16,431 bases of DNA from NCBI GenBank assembly GCA_021163545.1, contig JAGGTU010000020.1, positions 1 to 16,431 of the forward strand, read 5' to 3'. How positions within the stretch are numbered: the stretch's first letter is position 1; each line of letters begins with the position of its first letter. Under the pieces are notes generated by a model. That model saw only the letters and a program-made list of their open reading frames with translations. It was not told the origin of the DNA and did no database searches. This DNA comes from a bacterium. GTDB lineage: Bacteria > Patescibacteriota > Minisyncoccia > Minisyncoccales > PEYH01. Made by a program: the position numbers and the translations under genes. Below are positions 6,944-13,474 of the stretch, in pieces.

Positions 6944-7210
6944 ATGGATTTGCGTTTAATTAAAAAACTATTAGAAAGAGGAAAAGCAAAAATAATCATT
7001 GTTGAGGACGGAAAGCCTACAATGGTAATTTCTTCAATTGATGAATATTTAGATCAAGTAGACATTAAAGAAGGGAGCGATAATCCGGGGATAAAAGAAC
7101 AGCAAAGCGAGTCAAAAGAGACAAGAAAAGAAGAAGAAACCATTCTTCTACCTGAGGAACAAAAACACGAAGAATCAAAAGGTCTCACCATTGATGATTT
7201 ACCACTTTAA
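6944..7210 (+). CDS. Small Phd/YefM-like protein with acidic tail, between fusA and tuf
   Basis: This 88-residue protein has two parts. Residues 1-37 (including DLRLIKKLLERGKAKIIIVE and DGKPTMVISSIDEYL) resemble the N-terminal fold of Phd/YefM-type antitoxins, where the phrase 'DGKP-VIxSxxEY' is characteristic. Residues 40-79 are highly charged, low in hydrophobics and probably disordered, and the protein ends in a compact hydrophobic-acidic motif LTIDDLPL. No toxin gene lies next to it; the neighbours are fusA (59 bp upstream) and tuf (87 bp downstream). It may therefore be a domesticated DNA- or protein-binding adaptor rather than an antitoxin. The short-motif tail suggests a docking peptide. 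The function is not known to me. Codon use and A+T content look like the neighbours. Confidence 0.7.
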   Translation: MDLRLIKKLLERGKAKIIIVEDGKPTMVISSIDEYLDQVDIKEGSDNPGIKEQQSESKETRKEEETILLPEEQKHEESKGLTIDDLPL

Positions 7211-7241
7211 TGCTATATTAAAATAAAAATTCATTTAAAGG

Positions 7242-7270
7242 TTGACTTTTTACAATAAAACAATTAACTT
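7242..7270 (+). promoter_or_regulatory. Possible promoter of tuf
   Basis: TTGACT (7242-7247), matching the -35 consensus at five positions, is followed by a 17-bp spacer and TAACTT (7265-7270), a weak -10. It would give tuf its own transcript start about 20 nt before the ATG, consistent with the 87-bp AT-rich spacer. The -10 is poor, so this is tentative. Confidence 0.35.
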
Positions 7271-7297
7271 CTAAAAATTAAAAATAAAAGCAAAAAT

Positions 7298-8497
7298 ATG
7301 GCAGAGAAAGAAAAATTTGAAAGAACAAAACCACATCTTAATGTTGGTACAATCGGCCATGTTGATCATGGAAAAACTACTTTAACCGCCGCCATTTTGA
7401 AAGTCTTGAAGCTGAAAGGATTGAAAGCTTCGGAGAAAACAGTTGAACAGATTGATTCAGCACCTGAGGAAAAGGCAAGAGGTCTTACAATTAACATTTG
7501 TCATGTTGAGTACGAAACAGAAAAGAGACACTATGCGCACATTGATTGCCCCGGCCACGCTGACTACATCAAAAATATGATTACAGGAGCGGCACAGATG
7601 GACGGGGCAATTTTAGTGGTATCTGCAGTTGATGGTCCGATGCCTCAAACAAGAGAACATATTCTTTTGGCAAGACAGGTTGGAGTGCCAGCAATGGTTG
7701 TATTTTTAAATAAATGTGATGCAGTTGAGGACCCCGAAATGATTGATCTAGTCGAATCGGAAGTCAGGGAACTTCTGAAAAAATATGATTTTCCTGGAGA
7801 CGAAGTACCTGTTATCAGGGGTTCAGCGTTAAAAGCTTTGGAGGCTCAATCAGCAGATGATGAGGCAGCAAAGCCAATTTTAGAATTAGTAAAGGCCTTG
7901 GATGAGTATATTCCAGAGCCTGTGAGAGAAGTAGATAAGCCATTTTTGATGGCAATTGAGGATGTATTCTCAATTGAAGGTAGAGGTACAGTAGTTACCG
8001 GAAGAGTTGAGAGAGGAATAATTAAACCTGGTGATGAAGTAGAGATTGTTGGTTTAAGAGAAACCCAGAAAACAACAGCAGTAAGTTTGGAGATGTTTAA
8101 CAAGACCCTAGATGAAGCAAGAGCAGGTGACAATATTGGTATTCTTTTAAGAGGCCTTAAGAAAGAAGATGTAGAAAGAGGACAAGTTGTTGCTAAACCT
8201 GGCACAATTACTCCTCATACGGAATTTGAGGCAGAGGTGTATGTTTTAACAAAAGAAGAAGGAGGCAGACATACACCATTTTTCTCTGGATATAAGCCAC
8301 AGTTCTACATTAGAACTGCTGACGTGACGGGTGAGGTAACTTTGCCTGAGGGCACCGAGATGGTGATGCCAGGAGATACTGTAAATTTAAAAATTAAACT
8401 TATCCAGCCAGTTGCAATTGAAGAGAAGCAGAGATTTGCTATTAGAGAAGGCGGAAAAACAGTTGGGGCAGGTGTTGTTACCAAAATCATCAAATAA
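7298..8497 (+). CDS. tuf: Elongation factor Tu
   Basis: EF-Tu delivers aminoacyl-tRNA to the ribosomal A site as a GTP complex. All motifs are present: GHVDHGKT at residues 20-27, the RGLTIN switch I segment at 61-66, DCPGH at 83-87 with the catalytic histidine (H87), NKCD at 138-141 and SALKA at 176-180. Domain II begins near DKPFLMAIEDVFSI (213-226) and domain III holds the HTPFFSGYKPQFYIRT stretch. Length 399 is normal. The effector loop reads RGLTINICHVEY where most EF-Tu have ITINTSHVEY, a mild substitution. It is the only tuf in this window. The rpsJ gene follows after 32 bp. Confidence 0.98.
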   Translation: MAEKEKFERTKPHLNVGTIGHVDHGKTTLTAAILKVLKLKGLKASEKTVEQIDSAPEEKARGLTINICHVEYETEKRHYAHIDCPGHADYIKNMITGAAQMDGAILVVSAVDGPMPQTREHILLARQVGVPAMVVFLNKCDAVEDPEMIDLVESEVRELLKKYDFPGDEVPVIRGSALKALEAQSADDEAAKPILELVKALDEYIPEPVREVDKPFLMAIEDVFSIEGRGTVVTGRVERGIIKPGDEVEIVGLRETQKTTAVSLEMFNKTLDEARAGDNIGILLRGLKKEDVERGQVVAKPGTITPHTEFEAEVYVLTKEEGGRHTPFFSGYKPQFYIRTADVTGEVTLPEGTEMVMPGDTVNLKIKLIQPVAIEEKQRFAIREGGKTVGAGVVTKIIK

Positions 8498-8529
8498 AAT
8501 TAAATTAATCTTTTAAGCGAAATACGAGA

Positions 8530-8871
8530 ATGGAAAGTAAGAAAGCTAAGGTAAATCAGGAAGCTACAAAGACAAGAATTCGCATAAAACTGCGAGCATA
8601 CGATTATAAAGTGTTAGATAAAAGTGCTCGCCAGATAGTAGAGACCGCTATAAGATACGGGGCGCAGGTTTCTGGCCCGGTTCCTTTGCCTACAGAAATT
8701 CATAAGTATACGGTAAATCGATCAACGTTTGTACATAAGGACGCCAGAGAACAGTTTGAAATAAGGGTACATAAAAGACTAATAGATATTTATAATCCGC
8801 CTCAGAAGCTTATTGAAGCATTGGGAGATTTAAATTTGCCAAGCGGAGTGGATGTTCAGATCAAAATGTAA
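8530..8871 (+). CDS. rpsJ: Small ribosomal subunit protein uS10
   Basis: uS10 is a 30S head protein. In model bacteria it also partners NusB in antitermination complexes. The core starts at TRIRIKLRAYDYKVLD (residues 14-29) and contains the signature VNRSTFVHKDAREQFEIRVH (62-81). It ends in VDVQIKM, the usual C-terminus. At 113 residues it is about 10 longer than usual, owing to a Lys/Glu-rich N-terminal tail (1-13). It opens the S10 cluster but is separated from rplC by an unusual 383-bp spacer, so the transcription unit may be interrupted or regulated there. No Shine-Dalgarno precedes the ATG. Confidence 0.98.
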   Translation: MESKKAKVNQEATKTRIRIKLRAYDYKVLDKSARQIVETAIRYGAQVSGPVPLPTEIHKYTVNRSTFVHKDAREQFEIRVHKRLIDIYNPPQKLIEALGDLNLPSGVDVQIKM

Positions 8872-8925
8872 ATTTTATGGAAAAACTGAAAAAAAATTAA
8901 AACAAGAAAAGACAAATAAGCCTTT

Positions 8926-8954
8926 TGAAATACCGGGCTTAGCCCGGTATTTCA
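8926..8954 (+). terminator. Strong hairpin downstream of rpsJ (terminator or attenuator-like)
   Basis: GAAATACCGGGC and GCCCGGTATTTC (8927-8938 and 8942-8953) are perfect complements around a TTA loop, with one more T-A pair outside. It lies 55 bp after the rpsJ stop. The downstream bases are ATTGAAAAAT, with no proper T tract, so it may act as a pause, processing or mRNA-stabilising structure rather than a full terminator. Confidence 0.65.
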
Positions 8955-9254
8955 TTGAAAAATGAATAAGAAATAGAGCTTAGAAAGTAAGTTAAAGAGA
9001 CGTTTGGAAGGCGATTTGAGAAAGTCTTCTGCAGGCAGGAGTTCGGCAACAAAGTTTCAAAGTACCGGCTTCCGAACCCCAGCAAACCGCTCGGAAAGCA
9101 ATTTTTAGGATACGCTCGTCCCCCAGCGAGGGACTCGCTCAAGTCCTCGGCAAAATTTCCTCCCACATAAATTTATGTGGGGGGAACCATGCAATTTTGC
9201 CTGCGGATGCTCTTAAAAATTGCTTTCCTCGCTTACACTTTTATTTGCAACAAC
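8955..9254 (+). other. Structured non-coding spacer upstream of rplC (possible RNA element or MITE-like repeat)
   Basis: No credible plus-strand gene is present here, and the segment 9000-9210 is visibly richer in G+C than its surroundings. It contains nested inverted repeats. An outer pair of 15 nt (9093-9107 with 9214-9228) is perfect. A 9-bp pair (9149-9157 with 9193-9201) lies inside it. At the centre is a 20-bp perfect palindrome (9162-9181) that extends to a 15-bp stem with one wobble. A small hairpin AGCGAG-GGA-CTCGCT is at 9125-9139. Further upstream, 9041-9046 pairs with 9072-9077, and 9070-9075 pairs with 9091-9096. These helices share bases and exclude one another, as in attenuators. 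It could equally be a dispersed palindromic repeat. I do not recognise a named riboswitch. Confidence 0.55.
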
Positions 9255-9857
9255 ATGACAGCATTCATTTTGGGAAAAAAATTAAAAATGGGTCAGATTT
9301 GGAAAGAAGGAAAAGTAGTTCCGGTGACTTTAATTGAGGCAGGACCTTGTGTGGTTACTCAGATTAAAACTGAAGAAAAAGACGGATACAAAGCAGTTCA
9401 AATTGGGTTTGAGAAAATTGAGAAAGAAAAAAAGATTAAAAAAACCCAGAAGGATAAACCCTACAAATATTTAAAAGAATTCAAAACAGATGGAATTGAA
9501 AAATTTAAAGTAGGAGATATAATTGATGTTTCTCAATTTCAAGTAGGGGAGAAGGTCAAAATTTCAGGCATGTCAAAAGGGAAAGGATTTCAAGGAGTTG
9601 TAAAAAGATGGGGGTTTTCTGGAAGAAACAAAACTCATGGAGTAAAACATGAGGAAAGAAAACCAGGTTCAATTGGTTCAGCATTCCCGCAAAGAGTAAT
9701 AAAAGGAAAGAAAATGCCAGGAAGAATGGGAAGTGAGAGAGTAACAATTAAAAACTTAGAAATCATTGATATTGATAAAGACAAAAATTTACTTGTGATA
9801 AAAGGAGGAGTACCGGGCAGAAAAGGAACACTTTTGGAGATTCAAAGTTTAAAATGA
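9255..9857 (+). CDS. rplC: Large ribosomal subunit protein uL3
   Basis: uL3 is an early-assembly 50S protein reaching toward the peptidyl-transferase centre. I start it at the ATG at 9255 (MTAFILGKKLKMGQIW), because the family begins with this strand. The upstream in-frame GTG at 9177 would add 26 residues encoded by the palindromic spacer, with no family counterpart. The signature SKGKGFQGVVKRWGFSGRNK starts at residue 107, followed by GSIGSAFPQRVIKGKKMPGR from 138, then a GGVPGRKGTLLEI end. Length 200 is slightly short of the usual 205-215. Stop TGA lies inside an inverted repeat shared with the rplD start. Confidence 0.97.
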   Translation: MTAFILGKKLKMGQIWKEGKVVPVTLIEAGPCVVTQIKTEEKDGYKAVQIGFEKIEKEKKIKKTQKDKPYKYLKEFKTDGIEKFKVGDIIDVSQFQVGEKVKISGMSKGKGFQGVVKRWGFSGRNKTHGVKHEERKPGSIGSAFPQRVIKGKKMPGRMGSERVTIKNLEIIDIDKDKNLLVIKGGVPGRKGTLLEIQSLK

Positions 9858-9899
9858 AAAAATTTTCAATTTTTAACTTTGAATTTTAAATTTTTTCAT
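9854..9899. repeat. 12-bp inverted repeat spanning the rplC stop and rplD start
   Basis: ATGAAAAAATTT (9854-9865) and AAATTTTTTCAT (9888-9899) are perfect reverse complements. A further pair, TTCAA (9865-9869) with TTGAA (9879-9883), lies inside with a bulge. The left arm contains the rplC stop TGA and the right arm contains the first two bases of the rplD ATG, so in RNA the rplD start would be partly buried in a weak AT hairpin. Confidence 0.7.
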
Positions 9900-10536
9900 G
9901 AAGGTTAAAGTTTACAATCAAAAAGGGGAAGAGGTAGGAACAGCAAATTTGCCAAAAGAAATTTTTGAAAGAGAGATAAATCCTGACTTGGTTCATCAGG
10001 TAGCCGTTTCAATGATGGCAAATCAAAGAAAGGCCTGGGCACATACAAAAGATAGGGGTGAAGTAAGAGGAGGGGGAAGGAAACCCTGGCCTCAGAAAGG
10101 TACCGGCAGAGCAAGACATGGTTCAATTAGATCCCCTATTTGGGTAGGTGGAGGTGTAGCTCATGGGCCGAGAAAAGAAAAAAAATACAAGAAAAAGATC
10201 CCAAAGAAAATGAAAAGGCAAGCTTTGTTTTGTGTTCTCTCTGGGAAACTGAAAGATAAAGAGTTGTTTGTGTTGGATCAATTGGAGCTTAAGGAGCCAA
10301 AAACAAAACTTATGGCAGAGGTTATCAAAAACTTAAGAGAAAAATTGTTAAAAAAAGGCAGGGTTCTTATTGCCTTACCGCAAAAGAATGAGACAATTGA
10401 AAGAGCCACCAGAAATTTACCTAATGTCGACACGATAGAAGCAAGAAATTTGAATGTTTTGGATTTACTTAATCACAAATACTTGATTTTATTAAAGGAT
10501 TCTGTCAAGGTAATCAAAGATACATTTTTAAAATAA
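9898..10536 (+). CDS. rplD: Large ribosomal subunit protein uL4
   Basis: uL4 is a 50S assembly initiator that lines the exit tunnel. The basic tunnel loop is clear: ANQRKAWAHTKDRGEVRGGG (41-60), RKPWPQKGTGRARHGSIRSP (61-80) and WVGGGVAHGP (82-91). Length 212 fits. In E. coli uL4 also represses the S10 operon by binding its leader. No equivalent leader precedes rpsJ here, but the structured rpsJ-rplC spacer is upstream of this gene, so an analogous role is conceivable yet unproven. The gene starts inside an inverted repeat and ends 2 nt before rplW, suggesting tight translational coupling. Confidence 0.97.
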   Translation: MKVKVYNQKGEEVGTANLPKEIFEREINPDLVHQVAVSMMANQRKAWAHTKDRGEVRGGGRKPWPQKGTGRARHGSIRSPIWVGGGVAHGPRKEKKYKKKIPKKMKRQALFCVLSGKLKDKELFVLDQLELKEPKTKLMAEVIKNLREKLLKKGRVLIALPQKNETIERATRNLPNVDTIEARNLNVLDLLNHKYLILLKDSVKVIKDTFLK

Positions 10537-10538
10537 CC

Positions 10539-10994
10539 ATGACACCATTTAAATTTTTAAAAAGAAAAAAAGAAGAAAAAGAACCCAAAAAACCGGAGGC
10601 AACTGAGAAGACAAAAGAGATAACAAAAGAGAAGAAAGAAGTAAAAGAAGCAGAAATGGAGGTTGTAAAAGAGAGACCGAAAAAGTCAGGGAGAGGAGAA
10701 ACAAAAGCAACAACGGCATGGCGATATATTGTAGCGCCTCATATTACAGAAAAGGCAACTTTGCTTGCAGAGAAAGATAATCAGTATGTGTTTAAAGTAG
10801 CTGAAGATGCCAACAAAATAGAAATCAAAAAAGCAATTGAAGGGCTTTATGGAGTAAAGGTTGAGAAGGTGAGGATTATAAAAGTGCCCAAGAAAAGAAG
10901 AAGACGGGGTAGGATTGAGGGGTGGAGAAAAGGATATAAAAAGGCGATAGTGAAGATTAAAGAGGGTCAGAAAATTGAGATTTTACCAAGATAA
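10539..10994 (+). CDS. rplW: Large ribosomal subunit protein uL23 with long charged N-terminal extension
   Basis: uL23 sits at the exit of the nascent-chain tunnel and docks trigger factor and SRP. The conserved core runs from about residue 61 (YIVAPHITEKATLLAEKDNQ from 63) to the end, with the basic loop KVPKKRRRRGRIEGWRKGYK at about 116-135. It ends in GQKIEIL. The core length (about 90 residues) is normal. The first 60 residues are an added Lys/Glu-rich segment, probably disordered or helical, absent from typical uL23. A start at internal Met40 would still leave 20 extra residues. It begins 2 nt after rplD and ends 2 nt before rplB. Confidence 0.95.
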   Translation: MTPFKFLKRKKEEKEPKKPEATEKTKEITKEKKEVKEAEMEVVKERPKKSGRGETKATTAWRYIVAPHITEKATLLAEKDNQYVFKVAEDANKIEIKKAIEGLYGVKVEKVRIIKVPKKRRRRGRIEGWRKGYKKAIVKIKEGQKIEILPR

Positions 10995-10996
10995 AT

Positions 10997-11782
10997 ATGG
11001 CAAAAAAATCGGCAAAACAAATACTAACCAAGAAAGAGCCTGAGAAAGCTTTGCTTTTACCATTGAAAAAAACAGGAGGTAGAAATGCACAAGGCCGAAT
11101 TACCGTAAGGCATAGAGGTGGAGGAGTAAAAAGAATGTACCGAATTATTAATTTTGGACAAGAAAAGATGAATATCCCCGGGAAAGTAGTTGCGTTAGAA
11201 TATGATCCAAATAGAACTGCATATATTGCCTTAATAGAATATCAAGATGGTCAAAAAGGTTATATTTTAGCGCCTCAGGGATTAAAAGTTGGAGATGAAA
11301 TTATTTGTGCTGAGAAAGAGGAAATTAAACCCGGAAATAGAATGAAGCTTAAGAACATTCCTGTGGGGACAGAAGTTCATAATATTGAGATCGTGCCAGG
11401 ACAGAAAGGGAAGCTTGTCAGATCTGCAGGCACCTCCGCGAGGGTATTAGCCCACGAGGGAAAATATACTCACCTTTTAATGCCCTCTAAAGAAATACGA
11501 AAAATTCATTCAGAATGTTTTGCCTCCATTGGGACAGTTTCTCATCCAGAGCATAGATTTGAGAAGATTAAAAAAGCAGGGATAAAGAGATTAATGGGTA
11601 TTCGGCCGACGGTTCGAGGGTCAGCTATGAGTCCGAAAGATCATCCTCATGGCGGGGGAGAAGGAAGAGCTGGTATCGGAATGCCAATGCCAAAGACTCC
11701 TTGGGGTAAACCAGCAAGAGGAGTAAAGACAAGAAGAAGGAAGCATACAGATAAATTTATTATTCAAAGAAGAAAAAAATGA
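10997..11782 (+). CDS. rplB: Large ribosomal subunit protein uL2
   Basis: uL2 is needed for subunit joining and lies by the peptidyl-transferase region. Signature pieces are GGRNAQGRITVRHRGGG (27-43), the SAGTSARVLAHEGKYTHLLM stretch (143-162) and DHPHGGGEGR (215-224), which contains the conserved histidine cluster. It ends in a basic KTRRRKHTDKFIIQRRKK. At 261 residues it is about 12 shorter than usual, all missing from the N-terminus, where the usual extended leader before GRIT is reduced. The stop is TGA. A 129-bp low-complexity spacer separates it from rpsS. Confidence 0.98.
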   Translation: MAKKSAKQILTKKEPEKALLLPLKKTGGRNAQGRITVRHRGGGVKRMYRIINFGQEKMNIPGKVVALEYDPNRTAYIALIEYQDGQKGYILAPQGLKVGDEIICAEKEEIKPGNRMKLKNIPVGTEVHNIEIVPGQKGKLVRSAGTSARVLAHEGKYTHLLMPSKEIRKIHSECFASIGTVSHPEHRFEKIKKAGIKRLMGIRPTVRGSAMSPKDHPHGGGEGRAGIGMPMPKTPWGKPARGVKTRRRKHTDKFIIQRRKK

Positions 11783-11800
11783 AAGGTCCTAAGCACCAAC

Positions 11801-11905
11801 TCCTAAACTCTAAACAAGTCCAAATGACAAAAATTCAAAACATTTTATTTTGAAATTCGAATTTTGAATTTGTTTAGGATTTAGATATTAGAATTTAGAA
11901 TTTCG
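11801..11905. repeat. Nested inverted-repeat, low-complexity spacer between rplB and rpsS
   Basis: The outer arms TCCTAAACTCTAAACAA (11801-11817) and the approximate complement starting TTGTTTAGGATTTAG (11870-11884) match at most positions. Inside them ATTCAAAA (11833-11840) and TTTTGAAT (11862-11869) are exact complements. The rest repeats the words GAATTT, TTTAGA and TTCGAA. I see no coding capacity or clear promoter. Confidence 0.65.
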
Positions 11906-11911
11906 AAAATT

Positions 11912-12226
11912 ATGGCAAGATCGCTGAAAAAAGGTCCATATATTGATCAAAAATTATTGAAGAAGATAAAAAAGGTTAAGCCCGACGATAAGGTGGTTAT
12001 TAAAACCTGGGCAAGAGATTGCACCATCATTCCTGAGATGGTTGGTTATACCTTTGGAGTACATAATGGGAAAGATTTTATTCCTGTTAAAGTAACAGAA
12101 GAAATGGTAGGACACAAGCTTGGTGAATTTGCGCCCACGACAAAGTTTATAAGGCACGGTGGAAAGATGCAGAGAGAATTGGAAGCAAAGGCTAAAGAAA
12201 GAGAAAAAGAAAAAATGCAAGAATAA
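11912..12226 (+). CDS. rpsS: Small ribosomal subunit protein uS19
   Basis: uS19 lies in the 30S head and contacts the A-site tRNA region through bridges to the large subunit. It begins MARSLKKGPYIDQKLLKKIK, the standard N-terminus, and contains the signature IPVKVTEEMVGHKLGEFAPT (57-76) followed by TKFIRHGGK. At 104 residues it has a longer than usual, charged C-terminal tail rich in Lys and Glu (residues 86-104). rplV follows after a 3-nt gap. No Shine-Dalgarno precedes the ATG; the upstream sequence TTTCGAAAATT belongs to the repetitive spacer. Confidence 0.98.
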   Translation: MARSLKKGPYIDQKLLKKIKKVKPDDKVVIKTWARDCTIIPEMVGYTFGVHNGKDFIPVKVTEEMVGHKLGEFAPTTKFIRHGGKMQRELEAKAKEREKEKMQE

Positions 12227-12229
12227 TAT

Positions 12230-12610
12230 ATGCCGGAAGTTGTCGCAAAATTAAGACGTCTAAGGATTGCTCCGCGAAAAGTAAGGCTAGTAGCAGATTT
12301 AATAAGAAAAAAGTCGGTCAATGAAGCGCTGGCGATTTTGGATTTTACAAGAAAGAAAGCCGCCCGGCCTTTAAAAAAATTGTTAAATTCTGCAATTGCC
12401 AACGCAAAAAACAATTTCCAGCTTGATCCATCAAAGCTTTATATTTCCAAAATCACCGTTGATGAAGGTCCAAAATACAAACGATGGATGCCAAGAGCAA
12501 GAGGAAGAGCAGATTTGATTTTAAAGAGAACAAGCCACATTACTCTTGTTCTTTCAGAACAAGGTAAATCCCAAGTCCCAAAATCTGATGCCCAAAAAAA
12601 CAAAAAATAA
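12230..12610 (+). CDS. rplV: Large ribosomal subunit protein uL22
   Basis: uL22 contacts all 23S rRNA domains and its hairpin lines the exit tunnel. The helix-rich core RRLRIAPRKVRLVADLIRKK starts at residue 9. The family motif ITVDEGPKYKRWMPRARGRA (75-94) includes the tunnel hairpin tip where macrolide-resistance changes occur in other bacteria. The final strand HITLVLSE (103-110) completes the core. A short polar tail (111-126) extends the protein past the usual end at about 110. The gene begins 3 nt after rpsS. The 52-bp AT-rich spacer after it shows nothing recognisable. Confidence 0.97.
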   Translation: MPEVVAKLRRLRIAPRKVRLVADLIRKKSVNEALAILDFTRKKAARPLKKLLNSAIANAKNNFQLDPSKLYISKITVDEGPKYKRWMPRARGRADLILKRTSHITLVLSEQGKSQVPKSDAQKNKK

Positions 12611-12662
12611 AAATAATAAATTTAAAAGCGAAAAAGAAGAGCAATAATTTTTCATTAATACT

Positions 12663-13319
12663 ATGGCTCATAAAGCGCATCCAAAAGGATTAAGGCTAGG
12701 ATATACCGAAAGTTGGGATTCAAGATGGTTCAGTAATAAGGATTTCTCTAAATATTTAGAGGAGGACTTTATTATTCGCGAATTTTTAACAAAAAAATTA
12801 AAAGATGCTGCCTTGTCAAAAATAGAAATTGAAAGGTCTCCAGGTAAAATGTTAATTTTAATACATACCGCCCGACCCGGGTTAATTATTGGAAGAGGAG
12901 GTAGGGGAGTAGAAGAGTTGCAAAAAGCTGTTTTGAGAGAGATCTTAAAAAAGAGTCCTCTTAAGGACGAAAAAAGGCAGGTTCAACTGGAAATAAAAGA
13001 AGTAAGAAACCCATGGATTGATGCGAATTTAGTTGCCCAATGGGTTGCTCAAAGATTAGAGAAAAGAATTCCTTATAGAAGAGTTTTAAAACAAGCTTTA
13101 GACAAGGTAACAAGCTATAAGGAGGTAGAGGGGGCCAAAATCGAGGTTTCAGGTAGGTTAAATGGTGTGACGATTGCAAGAAGAGAGTGGTTGCAAAAAG
13201 GAAAATTACCCCGACAGACCTTAAGAGCAGATATTGATTATGGTTTTGCTCAAGCCTTTTGTAGTTATGGAGTAATTGGTGTGAAGGTTTGGATTTACAA
13301 AGGAGAGAAGTTTGAATAG
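12663..13319 (+). CDS. rpsC: Small ribosomal subunit protein uS3
   Basis: uS3 forms part of the mRNA entry site with helicase activity. It starts MAHKAHPKGLRLGYTESWDS. The KH domain GxxG loop is IIGRGGRG (75-82). The C-terminal signature GRLNGVTIARREWLQKGKLP (164-183) is followed by LRADIDYGFAQAFCSYGVIG (187-206). Length 218 is normal. It stops with TAG at 13317-13319, the first bases of a 49-bp repeat that recurs exactly at the rpsH stop, and a 155-bp non-coding spacer separates it from rplP. Confidence 0.98.
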   Translation: MAHKAHPKGLRLGYTESWDSRWFSNKDFSKYLEEDFIIREFLTKKLKDAALSKIEIERSPGKMLILIHTARPGLIIGRGGRGVEELQKAVLREILKKSPLKDEKRQVQLEIKEVRNPWIDANLVAQWVAQRLEKRIPYRRVLKQALDKVTSYKEVEGAKIEVSGRLNGVTIARREWLQKGKLPRQTLRADIDYGFAQAFCSYGVIGVKVWIYKGEKFE

Positions 13320-13365
13320 TAAAAACTCAAAGCGCAAAGCTCAAAACTCAAAGCTACAACTTAAA
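13317..13365 (+). repeat. 49-bp exact direct repeat, copy 1 (rpsC stop into spacer)
   Basis: Bases 13317-13365 are identical to 16383-16431, the last 49 bases of the window. Each copy starts with the TAG stop codon of the preceding gene (rpsC, rpsH) and continues with degenerate words such as ACTCAAAG and GCGCAAAGCTC. The second copy may extend beyond the window. A shorter relative is at 15149-15175. Confidence 0.93.
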
Positions 13366-13468
13366 ACTCAAAACTTAAAACTAATGAAGTTTCAACAAAA
13401 GAAAAAATTAAATAATAAAAAAATTAAACTTATTCAGCTTTGACTTTTGCGCTTTGACTTTTGAGCTT
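13325..13468. repeat. Inverted repeat filling the rpsC-rplP spacer
   Basis: The repeat words at 13325-13355 reappear in reverse complement at 13436-13468, for example AGCTTTGACTTTTG and CGCTTTGACTTTTGAGCTT. The arms align with two single-base changes and a 7-nt deletion in the right arm. About 80 nt of A-rich DNA lie between them. The right arm ends 7 nt before the rplP ATG. Confidence 0.75.
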
Positions 13469-13474
13469 ATTATC

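Noticed and set aside
8939..9166. 75-residue minus-strand frame in the rpsJ-rplC spacer
   Set aside because: It spans the palindromic hairpins, begins inside one, has no recognisable domain and opposes the operon. It may be a repeat-derived frame seen elsewhere, but there is no support for a protein.
9177..9254. N-terminal extension of uL3 from GTG 9177
   Set aside because: The added 26 residues come from the palindrome and match no uL3 N-terminus; the conserved start is MTAFILGKKL at 9255.
13454..13474. Upstream start of uL16 at ATG 13454
   Set aside because: The extra residues are encoded by the inverted-repeat arm, whereas MLQPRK at 13475 is the invariant family start.
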